Origin: Sediminibacterium sp.
GTDB lineage: Bacteria > Bacteroidota > Bacteroidia > Chitinophagales > Chitinophagaceae
Assembly (NCBI RefSeq): GCF_019264485.1
Contig: NZ_JAHVAA010000013.1
Span: forward strand, 78,149 to 142,148
DNA: 64,000 nucleotides
Reading direction: 5' to 3'
The notes below the pieces were generated by a model. It saw nothing but the letters and a program-made list of their open reading frames with translations, made no database searches and was not told the origin of the DNA. The position numbers and the translations under genes are program-made. This document shows, piece after piece, positions 8,811 through 15,336 of this stretch (its first letter is position 1; each line of letters begins with the position of its first letter).

Positions 8811-8824
8811 GCGGACCGGACGGG
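8811..8824 (-). other. Candidate att core: fragment resembling the 3' end of a tRNA (tRNA-Asp-like)
   Basis: Read on the minus strand the segment is CCCGTCCGGTCCGC. This fits the last T-stem bases, a 7-base acceptor strand (CCGGTCC) and a discriminator G of a tRNA whose 5' end would be GGACCGG, as in many Bacteroidota tRNA-Asp genes. No D-arm, anticodon arm or T-loop precedes it: the sequence departs at GTACC, where a T-loop ending in GAGT would be expected. A terminator hairpin follows. This is what remains at one end when an element integrates into a tRNA 3' end. The tRNA identity is from memory of the family. Confidence 0.45.
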
Positions 8825-8839
8825 TACCACCTAAAAAAA

Positions 8840-8895
8840 TTGCAAGTGGCTCTGGTGTCTATTTGCACATGGTCTTTCACCCGGTTTTGCAATGG
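8840..8895 (+). repeat. Three evenly spaced TTGCA-N-N-TGG direct repeats (possible integrase arm sites)
   Basis: TTGCAAGTGG at 8840, TTGCACATGG at 8863 and TTGCAATGG at 8887 recur at 23-24 base intervals immediately beside the candidate att core. Arm-type sites of tyrosine recombinases are short direct repeats placed like this. Spacing and similarity are seen directly; the function is inferred. Confidence 0.4.
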
Positions 8896-9042
8896 TACCG
8901 GTGCCAGCGGCATGATGATTTTATTACCTGGTACCCCAAAAAAAAAACGAGCTCATTCCAAAATGAACCTGCGGATTTCAATCCGTAGTGTTAAGTTGTG
9001 TGTTTTCGGCTGGAAACACCAAAAACTCTACTTTCCAGATTT

Positions 9043-10380
9043 TTATTTCACCAGCACCTTCTCTTTTGTCTCCGTAACAGTAAAATAATCGTACAGTTTA
9101 AATGCCTTCTCCCGCTTGGTAACTTTAATGTAACTAAAAAGTGTTTTTAATGAACTGTGCCCTGTATTGGTCATGATAATGTCGGGTTCAATTCCTCGTA
9201 GATACATATTGGTAGCAAATGATCTGCGGCAAACATGCGATGAAAGCAATTGATACTTTTTATATACATCTTCTTTTACTTCGTTGCCCTTTTTATGAGT
9301 GAGTGATACCAATTCATCAAGTTCAACCTTCTCTCCTATTTTCTTCAGTTTCTCATTAAATTCATTCATCGGAATTTTTGGTAAAGCATACCCATATTTT
9401 TCCGCAACGATTTTAGCGAGATATATCAAGGCAATATCTACCTTCTCATGCACTTTCCTTTGTGTTTTCTGAATAGCTGTTTGGATATCACCACCTACGA
9501 CAACCTTTTTAAAATGATAAGGCTTTAGGGAATAAATATCGGAATACCGCAGGCCAGTATAACAACCAAATACCAATAAATCTCTTGATTCAATCAAATC
9601 AGGGTTCTCTGATAAATCAAAATTCCAGATATGCAAAATCTCTGCTTCCGTTAAATACACATGATCTACCATTTCATTCTTTTTCTTGAAATCAGAAAGA
9701 TCGATAACAGGAAGGTTATCCTTTTGTCTCCTGTCATTATAAAAAACTTTCAGGTTTTTGATCTGCTTACCGATAGTGTTCATCTTAAGACCTATCTGTT
9801 TATCCGGTTTCTCAACAACATAAGTAAGATAGTATACGAACTTTTCATAGAATTCGATGTCAAGACTTACAAAACTGATGGGGCGTTTCCAGTATTTTTC
9901 AAAATTAACCAGGTGTTTGCGCAAGGATCTATAATCCCTCACAACGTGTTCACACACACTCCCATTTGATTCCCTATCATTAATGAATCTATCCAAGGAT
10001 TGAAAAAAAGCTGTTTGCTTATTGTTTTCAACAAATAGACCTTTAATATCCTGTAAACGGTCAACCAGGTATTCAGGTGTTGGGTCAATCCGGTTATTTC
10101 GTGCATATTGAAGGATATTGGAAATTTTATTTTCAATATCTTCTATGTCCTGCGAAACTTTTTCAAAATCCGGGCAGGAACGTTTGATGGTATGTTTTTT
10201 AAAATCCCAATACAAATCGGGATCTATCCTATGCCCGGTATTAATAAAAGTTCTTTTTGTCCGGTTGTAATCATACCGAATATACACAGGTGTCAACTCT
10301 GATTTCTGCTTAAAATAATCGGGTTTGATGTAACGCTGAAATTGTCGCCTCATAAAATTCGTGTTGCATTTGTGTTGCAT
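9043..10380 (-). CDS. Tyrosine recombinase (integrase), second copy type
   Basis: This 445-residue recombinase is unlike the first except in its core. It has an N-terminal arm-binding region with YIRYDYNRTKRTF, a central core-binding domain and a full catalytic set: Arg278 in CYTGLRYSD, His382 and Arg385 in SSHVCRRSFA, His408 in NTGHSS and nucleophile Tyr417 in FSYIKV. ATG codons at 10380 and 10353 are both possible; between them lies a tandem ATGCAACAC repeat, and the second start (MRRQFQRYIK) looks more like relatives. A tRNA-3'-end-like core with a terminator lies about 120 bases upstream, the normal arrangement for an integrase next to its attachment site. It probably inserted the block to its left. 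Confidence 0.9.
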   Translation of the reverse strand: MQHKCNTNFMRRQFQRYIKPDYFKQKSELTPVYIRYDYNRTKRTFINTGHRIDPDLYWDFKKHTIKRSCPDFEKVSQDIEDIENKISNILQYARNNRIDPTPEYLVDRLQDIKGLFVENNKQTAFFQSLDRFINDRESNGSVCEHVVRDYRSLRKHLVNFEKYWKRPISFVSLDIEFYEKFVYYLTYVVEKPDKQIGLKMNTIGKQIKNLKVFYNDRRQKDNLPVIDLSDFKKKNEMVDHVYLTEAEILHIWNFDLSENPDLIESRDLLVFGCYTGLRYSDIYSLKPYHFKKVVVGGDIQTAIQKTQRKVHEKVDIALIYLAKIVAEKYGYALPKIPMNEFNEKLKKIGEKVELDELVSLTHKKGNEVKEDVYKKYQLLSSHVCRRSFATNMYLRGIEPDIIMTNTGHSSLKTLFSYIKVTKREKAFKLYDYFTVTETKEKVLVK

Positions 10381-10497
10381 TTTACGACTTTTTTAGAGAA
10401 TGAGATAACAAGCGAGAGAAAAATATTTTTATAAATAATTGACTACCAATTGTAAGTATATAATGAAATAAAATAGAGTAAATTGAGATAAGATATT

Positions 10498-10519
10498 TAG
10501 AGTCCCAGCGGGATCACAG
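10498..10519 (+). other. Candidate att core: second tRNA/tmRNA 3'-end-like fragment
   Basis: The segment GAGTCCCAGCGGGATCACA (within 10499-10518) resembles the end of a T-loop, the 3' T-stem strand and an acceptor strand. The AT-rich DNA before it cannot form the rest of a tRNA. A terminator hairpin begins five bases later. This marks the right boundary of the island carrying the leftward integrase: the host flank begins here. Which RNA it came from cannot be told; a tmRNA end is also possible. Confidence 0.45.
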
Positions 10520-10523
10520 AAAG

Positions 10524-10557
10524 AAAGGTTACTATTTAAACATAGTAACCTTTTTTT
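10524..10557 (+). terminator. Rho-independent terminator after the tRNA-like fragment
   Basis: AAAGGTTACTAT at 10524-10535 pairs perfectly with 10542-10553 over a 6-base loop and is followed by a run of T. It would end transcription of the RNA gene that once lay to the left, and it insulates the downstream SDR gene from the island. Confidence 0.8.
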
Positions 10558-10589
10558 ATGCCATTTTTTTCTTGCGGGCCTCATTACTG

Positions 10590-10597
10590 TATTTTTG
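10590..10597 (+). promoter_or_regulatory. Bacteroidota -7 promoter box (TATTTTTG)
   Basis: TATTTTTG matches the TAnnTTTG consensus of the Bacteroidota housekeeping sigma factor. A TTG at 10572-10574 could be the -33 box, though the spacing of 15 is a little short. The ATG of the SDR gene is 18 bases downstream, giving a short leader. Confidence 0.5.
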
Positions 10598-10615
10598 TTT
10601 CTTAATCAACAGTAT

Positions 10616-11422
10616 ATGTCGCAATTCCTCAACAAAGTGGTAGTCGTAACCGGTGGTTCAGAAGGTATAGGTAAAGCATTGGTAGAAGCTTTTCTGCAGC
10701 AGGGTGCCAAAGTAGCCACCTGTGGAAGGAATTATGATAAACTATACCAGTTACAGTCAACACATACAGGTCAGCCCCTGCTTATTCATACTGCCGATGT
10801 AAGCAAGGAACAGGATTGCAGACAGTTTATAGACCAGGTCATCCAATCATTTGGTACCATCGATATTCTGATCAACAATGCCGGTGTATCTATGAGGGCA
10901 TTGGTGCAGGACCTCGAACTGGATACCATCCGCAAAGTGATGGACATTAATTTCTGGGGTACGGTTTGCTGTACCAAATTTGCGCTCTCGCATATCATAA
11001 AAAACAAAGGCACTATCGTAGGGGTATCGTCCATAGCAGGTTATAGGGGCTTGCCGGGAAGAAGTGGTTATTCAGCTTCCAAATTTGCCGTTCATGGCTG
11101 GCTTGAAGCTTTGCGTACCGAATTACTCGAATCGGGTGTGAATGTAATGTGGGTTTGCCCTGGTTTTACCAGTTCCAATATCCGTAATGCGGCATTGAAC
11201 AAAAAAGGCCAATCGCATGGGGAATCGCCCATGGATGAGGGTAAAATGATGAGTGCGGAGGAATGTGCTCAGCATATCATAAAAGCCATTGTAAAAAGAA
11301 AGCGCACCATTGTGCTCACATTCACCGGCAAAGAAACTGTTTTACTAAACAGGTTTTTTCCTTCACTGGCCGATAAACTCGTACGCAAGTTTTTCTTCAA
11401 AAACGGGGAGCTGGTGAAATAA
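10616..11422 (+). CDS. SDR-family oxidoreductase
   Basis: A 268-residue short-chain dehydrogenase with NAD(P)-binding TGGSEGIG, INNAGVSM and the active-site YSASKFAVHG. The C-terminal part is longer than in typical fabG-like proteins (to KLVRKFFFKNGELVK), as in the DltE-like group. ATG 10616 is preferred over an upstream TTG because the TTG lies inside the promoter box. It is the first host gene after the island boundary and precedes the SAM hydrolase gene by 29 bases, so the two are probably co-transcribed. Substrate unknown. Confidence 0.82.
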   Translation: MSQFLNKVVVVTGGSEGIGKALVEAFLQQGAKVATCGRNYDKLYQLQSTHTGQPLLIHTADVSKEQDCRQFIDQVIQSFGTIDILINNAGVSMRALVQDLELDTIRKVMDINFWGTVCCTKFALSHIIKNKGTIVGVSSIAGYRGLPGRSGYSASKFAVHGWLEALRTELLESGVNVMWVCPGFTSSNIRNAALNKKGQSHGESPMDEGKMMSAEECAQHIIKAIVKRKRTIVLTFTGKETVLLNRFFPSLADKLVRKFFFKNGELVK

Positions 11423-11451
11423 GAACGCCATCCTTACGTTAAATAGGCGGC

Positions 11452-12273
11452 ATGCCCATTGTAACGTTGACAACTGATATAGGCCAGCGCGATTTTCTTG
11501 TTGGCGCTATCAAGGGACAGTTCCTGCAACTGGACCCAACCGTTAATATATGCGATATCACTCATTACCTGTCGCAGACCAATTTCCCGCAGGCATCTTA
11601 TATCTGTGCCAATGCCTTTAAGCATTATCCATCCGGTACTTTTCATGTGGTGATTGCCAATCTCTATGAATCGCCCATAAAATACCTGCTCATGGCAAAG
11701 TACCAGCAGCAATATATTATTTGTGCCGATAATGGACTGCTCACGATGATTACGGGAGAGAAGCCAAAAGAAATTGCAGCGATTGCTTTAAATAACACGC
11801 ATAACCTCCTGCAAATCACGTCGGCAATTGCAGTGGCGGTGAATACGGTATCGAAAACCGGACAGTTAAGCAGTTTGGGGCAAGCTATTGAAACGATCGA
11901 CGAAAAATATCCGCTCAGACCCACTGTAGGTCCCGACTGGATAGAAGGTCAGATCTTGTTTATTGATCAGTTTGAAAATGTGGTTATTAATATAACGGAA
12001 GCAGAATTCAATGAACACCGAAGGGGCAGGGGGTTCAAAATTGTGTTCAAACGCAATGAAGTCATAGAAAGTATCAGTAATAGCTATGCATCGGTTCCGG
12101 AAACTGAGAAACTGGCCTGGTTTAATTCGGCCGGCTACCTCGAAATTGCCCTCAGAAATGGTAATATGGCAGGTCTTTTTGGTTTGCAGGGCTATAATGA
12201 GGAACTCCAGAAAGCCCCTTCTGTTGATACCAGTTGGTTTTACCAGACGGTTCGGGTATTTTTTGAGGGATGA
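11452..12273 (+). CDS. SAM hydroxide adenosyltransferase (DUF62 family)
   Basis: The 273-residue protein belongs to the fluorinase/chlorinase-like DUF62 family. The opening VTLTTDIGQRDFLVGAIKG is characteristic, with the Asp that binds the ribose of SAM. ICADNGLLT and GPDWIEGQILFIDQFENVVI mark the second half of the N-domain and the C-terminal barrel. Known relatives hydrolyse SAM to adenosine and methionine using an activated water; halide use is limited to specialised members and is not expected here. Cytoplasmic, no signal peptide. It follows the SDR gene closely; its physiological role is unsettled in the family. Confidence 0.85.
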   Translation: MPIVTLTTDIGQRDFLVGAIKGQFLQLDPTVNICDITHYLSQTNFPQASYICANAFKHYPSGTFHVVIANLYESPIKYLLMAKYQQQYIICADNGLLTMITGEKPKEIAAIALNNTHNLLQITSAIAVAVNTVSKTGQLSSLGQAIETIDEKYPLRPTVGPDWIEGQILFIDQFENVVINITEAEFNEHRRGRGFKIVFKRNEVIESISNSYASVPETEKLAWFNSAGYLEIALRNGNMAGLFGLQGYNEELQKAPSVDTSWFYQTVRVFFEG

Positions 12274-12280
12274 GGATCTG

Positions 12281-12480
12281 GCTATTAGCTATTAGCTTTT
12301 AGCCAATTAAATTCCATCCGTAAATTTTCACTTTAATTGAAAAAAGCTAATAGCTAAGTGCTAAAAGCGAACAGTTTTCCTCCAGCCCTTAGCTATCAGG
12401 TGTTAGGTGAGATTCCTTACTCACTACTGACTACTCACTCCTCCCTCTCCTCATTCACAATTGACCATTCACCATTCACA
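12281..12480. repeat. Composite word-like repeat (AGCTATTAGC and ATTGACCATTCACC words)
   Basis: Between the SAM hydrolase gene and lpdA the sequence is built of short reiterated words. The segment 12287-12300 (AGCTATTAGCTTTT) pairs exactly with 12342-12355. Further on come TTAGCTATCAGGTGTTAGG and a run of CACTACTGACTACTCACTCC-like words. The last part, 12460-12479, is ATTGACCATTCACCATTCAC. Comparable words recur elsewhere in the window. No gene is seen in this 271-base gap. Confidence 0.7.
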
Positions 12481-12544
12481 TTTTTCAGTATTTTCGCATC
12501 CGCAACGGCGAAAGCCGGTATTCATCTAATCATCAATATATTTT

Positions 12545-13951
12545 ATGGCATACGACTTAATCGTAATTGGCAGTGGCCCGGGAGGTTATCCGGCGGCTAT
12601 TCGTGCTTCACAGCTTGGTTTTAAAGTGGCTATCATTGAAAAAGAAAGTCTGGGTGGTGTTTGTCTGAACTGGGGTTGTATTCCCACAAAGGCACTGTTA
12701 AAAAGCGCACAGGTATATGAGTATGTAAAACACAGTGCCAAATACGGTATCAATGCCAGTGGTACGCATGATTTTGGTGGTGTCATCAAGTTCAGTCGTG
12801 GTGCTGCTGAAAAAATGAACAAGGGTGTTCAGTTCCTCATGAAAAAGAATAAGATTGATGTGGTCATGGGGTATGGAAAAGTGCAGTCAAAAGGAAAAGT
12901 AGAAGTAACTGCAGCCGATGGAAGCAAGCAGGTGCTGGAAGCAAAATATATTGTTATTGCCACTGGTGGTCGCAGCCGCGAATTACCCAACCTGAAACAG
13001 GATGGTAAAAAAGTAATCGGCTACCGTGAAGCCATGGTGTTGCCAGAGCAACCCAAAAGCATGATCATCGTGGGAAGCGGTGCCATCGGGGTTGAGTTTG
13101 CTTATGTGTACAACAGCATGGGTACCAAAGTAACTATCGTAGAATTTATGCCACGTATTGTTCCTGTGGAAGATGAAGACATATCAAAAGAACTGGAAAA
13201 GAACTATAAAAAGCAGGGCATTGAAATTATGACCAATGCTTCTGTTGAATCACTCGATACAAGTGGTACCGGTGTAAAGGCACAGGTAAAAAAACAAGAT
13301 GGGTCAATTGTAACACTTGAAGCTGAAGTGGTATTGAGTGCTGTTGGTGTAGTAGCCAATATTGAAAATATAGGACTCGAAGAAAATGGTATTAAAACAG
13401 AGAAGGGTAGAATTGTAGTAGATAAATACCAGCAGACTTCTGTACCCGGTATTTATGCAATTGGCGACTGTTCACCCGGACAGGCACTTGCTCACGTAGC
13501 TTCAAAAGAAGGTATCAATGCGGCAGAACACATGGCCTACCTGGAGAAGAAACATCATCACCTGCCAGAAGCCATTGATTACAATAATATTCCCGGTTGT
13601 ACCTATTGCACACCTGAAATTTCAAGTGTGGGTTATACAGAGAAAGCAGCGAAGGAAGCGGGTTATGAAATTAAAGTAGGCAAGCTGCCATTTGTGGCCA
13701 GTGGTAAAGCCACTGCTGTAGGTGCAACGGAAGGTTTTGTAAAAGTAATCTACGATGCGAAATATGGGGAGTTCTTAGGCTGTCATATGATCGGTTACAA
13801 TGTAACTGAAATGATAGCCGAAGCAGTGGTTGCCCGCAAACTGGAAACCACGGCACACGAAATCCTTAATGCTGTACATCCTCACCCAACCATGAGTGAA
13901 GCGCTGAAAGAAGCCACTGCGGCGGCTTATGGCGAAGCGATAGATATCTAG
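12545..13951 (+). CDS. lpdA: Dihydrolipoyl dehydrogenase (E3)
   Basis: A 468-residue FAD-dependent disulfide oxidoreductase. It has an N-terminal FAD-binding GSGPGGYPAAIRASQLG and the redox-active cysteine pair in GGVCLNWGCIPTKALL, followed by an NAD-binding GSGAIGVEFAYVY. Next come a second FAD motif GIYAIGDC and the C-terminal dimer-interface HPHPTMSE with the catalytic His-Glu. It reoxidises dihydrolipoamide in pyruvate, 2-oxoglutarate and branched-chain dehydrogenase complexes. It stands alone here, not next to E1/E2 genes, and is followed by its own terminator. Length is typical. Confidence 0.95.
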   Translation: MAYDLIVIGSGPGGYPAAIRASQLGFKVAIIEKESLGGVCLNWGCIPTKALLKSAQVYEYVKHSAKYGINASGTHDFGGVIKFSRGAAEKMNKGVQFLMKKNKIDVVMGYGKVQSKGKVEVTAADGSKQVLEAKYIVIATGGRSRELPNLKQDGKKVIGYREAMVLPEQPKSMIIVGSGAIGVEFAYVYNSMGTKVTIVEFMPRIVPVEDEDISKELEKNYKKQGIEIMTNASVESLDTSGTGVKAQVKKQDGSIVTLEAEVVLSAVGVVANIENIGLEENGIKTEKGRIVVDKYQQTSVPGIYAIGDCSPGQALAHVASKEGINAAEHMAYLEKKHHHLPEAIDYNNIPGCTYCTPEISSVGYTEKAAKEAGYEIKVGKLPFVASGKATAVGATEGFVKVIYDAKYGEFLGCHMIGYNVTEMIAEAVVARKLETTAHEILNAVHPHPTMSEALKEATAAAYGEAIDI

Positions 13952-13953
13952 AA

Positions 13954-13985
13954 ATGTCGGATGTCTGATGGCAGATGTCTGATTT
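13954..13985 (+). repeat. Word-like repeat (GTCGGATGTCTGATG)
   Basis: The segment right after the lpdA stop reads ATGTCGGATGTCTGATGGC and then AGATGTCTGAT. A related word in inverse orientation (TCCGACATCAGACATT) occurs at 28209-28224, just before the DUF4197 gene end. It is one of the reiterated-word elements found in gene-end gaps. Confidence 0.5.
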
Positions 13986-13999
13986 GAATGAATACGTAT

Positions 14000-14032
14000 A
14001 AAAGATGCCGGACTTTGTTCCGGCATCTTTTA
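14000..14032 (+). terminator. Terminator after lpdA
   Basis: A perfect 13-bp stem (AAAAGATGCCGGA at 14000-14012 with 14019-14031) encloses a 6-base loop and ends in TTTT. The A-run on the left arm means it may also work for the convergent gene that ends at 14088. Confidence 0.85.
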
Positions 14033-14087
14033 TTGCTGAATGTCTCTGCGATGCATTTACTCGAATGATTTTATCCAGAGGAGTTGA

Positions 14088-14480
14088 TTAGTTATCGGGC
14101 TTTCTGGCAAATCCGATCATATCTACATCCACCAGTTCGAGTGATTTTACCATGTCTTTTACGGTGTCTTTGTATTTCTTGAAATGGGGAGTAAGTATAT
14201 GTTTATTATAAGCAGCAGTGTCGGCATATATTTCAAGTATGGTGATGCTTGACGGATCTTTTTTATCGGCAACAGCATAATAAGTTAATACGCCGGGTTC
14301 AAGTGCCACAGCTGTTTTCATTTGTGTCAATAAAGCTTTATTGTATTCAGTTAACTGTGCAGGATCAACTTTTATCTTAGCCAGTCTTACCATCTGTTCA
14401 TTTTTTTGTGCGAATAAATTAGTGCAGGAGCATAACACAAAAGTTGCTGATAATAAAAACCGTAAAATTGGTTTTATCAT
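14088..14480 (-). CDS. Exported antibiotic biosynthesis monooxygenase (ABM)-domain protein
   Basis: Taken from ATG 14480, the 130-residue protein has a clear signal sequence (MIKPILRFLLSATFVLCSC). An ABM/quinol-monooxygenase-like ferredoxin fold follows: VRLAKIKVDPAQLTEYNKAL, then PGVLTYYAVADKKDP, then ILEIYADTAAYNKHILTPHF. An upstream ATG at 14546 would put a non-hydrophobic tail before the signal, so it is rejected. The FVLCSC sequence could act as a lipobox, making it a lipoprotein; FAQ just after it could be a signal peptidase I site instead. Relatives act on quinols or reactive carbonyls without cofactors, often in stress. Substrate unknown. It is divergent from the molybdenum hydroxylase block. 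Confidence 0.72.
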   Translation of the reverse strand: MIKPILRFLLSATFVLCSCTNLFAQKNEQMVRLAKIKVDPAQLTEYNKALLTQMKTAVALEPGVLTYYAVADKKDPSSITILEIYADTAAYNKHILTPHFKKYKDTVKDMVKSLELVDVDMIGFARKPDN

Positions 14481-14830
14481 TCGTATCTGATGGGGCGGAA
14501 GATTCTGTTCGATGGTTGCATAACGCAGGATGATATCTTGCATCACATTTTTTTTGATGTACGCGAATTTACAGAAAAGGACAGCAATTGCAGATCAGCC
14601 CGGATAAGATCAGTAATTAAGGTAAGAAAAACCGTAAAACGGGTAACTGATGACTTATAGTATGGAAGATATTTGTATGGCTGGCCACTTTACTGGTAAA
14701 AGATCCAATCAGGAAAGATGTAATATCCATTTGTCACAATTCGTAGGTTGATTCGTGAAAAAATCGGAACTTACTGTCCCGGTTATAGTTTTCTAAATAA
14801 ATCAATCCGGAGCTAATAAACCTAATCAAT
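14481..14830. other. Divergent gap upstream of the molybdenum hydroxylase block
   Basis: No gene is evident in this 350-base stretch. It should contain the promoters for the ABM-domain gene and for the rightward hydroxylase-cofactor block. No exact TAnnTTTG box was found near 14831, and no Moco-riboswitch-like fold was recognised by eye. Confidence 0.4.
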
Positions 14831-15301
14831 ATGGCAATCATTAAACTACATGTAAACGGAAAAGAAAAAGAAGTGGATGTGGATCCCCTTACCCCGGTTT
14901 TATGGGTGCTGCGAGATCACCTCGATTTACCCGGCACTAAATTTGGATGTGGCGTTGCTGCCTGTGGGGCCTGCACCATTCATATAGATGGTTTGCCGGT
15001 AAGATCATGCCAGTTGCCGGTAGCAGGTGTTGGTACAAAAAAAATTACCACCATTGAAGGACTTTCAGATAATAATACACATCCTGTTCAGGCGGCATGG
15101 ATTGAAGAGCAGGTGCCACAATGTGGTTATTGTCAGTCCGGGCAAATCATGGCAGCCGTAGCATTGTTACAAAAGAAAAAGTCACCTACTGATGCAGATA
15201 TTGACACCGCAATGCAAGGACATATTTGCAGATGTGGAACCTATCCAAGAATACGGGAGGCAATAAAAAAAGCATCCCAAAAGATGTCGGCTAAAAGCTA
15301 A
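14831..15301 (+). CDS. Molybdenum hydroxylase small subunit, two [2Fe-2S] clusters (IorA/XdhC-type electron-transfer subunit)
   Basis: This 156-residue protein is the iron-sulfur subunit of a xanthine-oxidase-family enzyme. The plant-ferredoxin-type cluster is held by Cys residues in [17 protein letters not shown] and by PVRSC. The second, all-helical cluster domain has [11 protein letters not shown] and ICRCGTY. It carries electrons from the molybdenum site to an acceptor, probably the cytochrome c encoded two genes on. It has no signal peptide; if the enzyme is periplasmic it would be carried out with the Tat-targeted large subunit. It is 45-50 bases upstream of that subunit. A close paralogue is at 25546. 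Confidence 0.93.
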   Translation: MAIIKLHVNGKEKEVDVDPLTPVLWVLRDHLDLPGTKFGCGVAACGACTIHIDGLPVRSCQLPVAGVGTKKITTIEGLSDNNTHPVQAAWIEEQVPQCGYCQSGQIMAAVALLQKKKSPTDADIDTAMQGHICRCGTYPRIREAIKKASQKMSAKS

Positions 15302-15336
15302 TGTTAAACATTTTCCAACCACAACAATGATCCATC

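Larger units (their letters stand above)
8560..9042. other. Gap between the two integrases: attachment-like and repeat sequences, no gene
   Basis: This 483-base stretch holds no convincing coding region. From left to right it has an inverted repeat, a terminator hairpin, a tRNA-3'-end-like core and three regularly spaced TTGCA-type repeats, each listed separately. Further on there are two small palindromes: CGGATTTCAATCCG at 8972-8985, and a GTGTTTT...GGAAACAC pair at about 9000-9019. The sequence GGTACC recurs at about 8823, 8895 and 8931. Together this looks like recombination-site DNA rather than decayed genes. Confidence 0.55.

Noticed and set aside
8840..9088. Open frame of 82 codons on the plus strand between the integrases
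   Set aside because: It runs over att-like repeats and into the end of the second integrase on the other strand; composition and content do not look like protein.
14481..14830. Moco riboswitch upstream of the hydroxylase block
   Set aside because: No recognisable conserved core was seen by eye; a covariance-model search would be needed to claim it.
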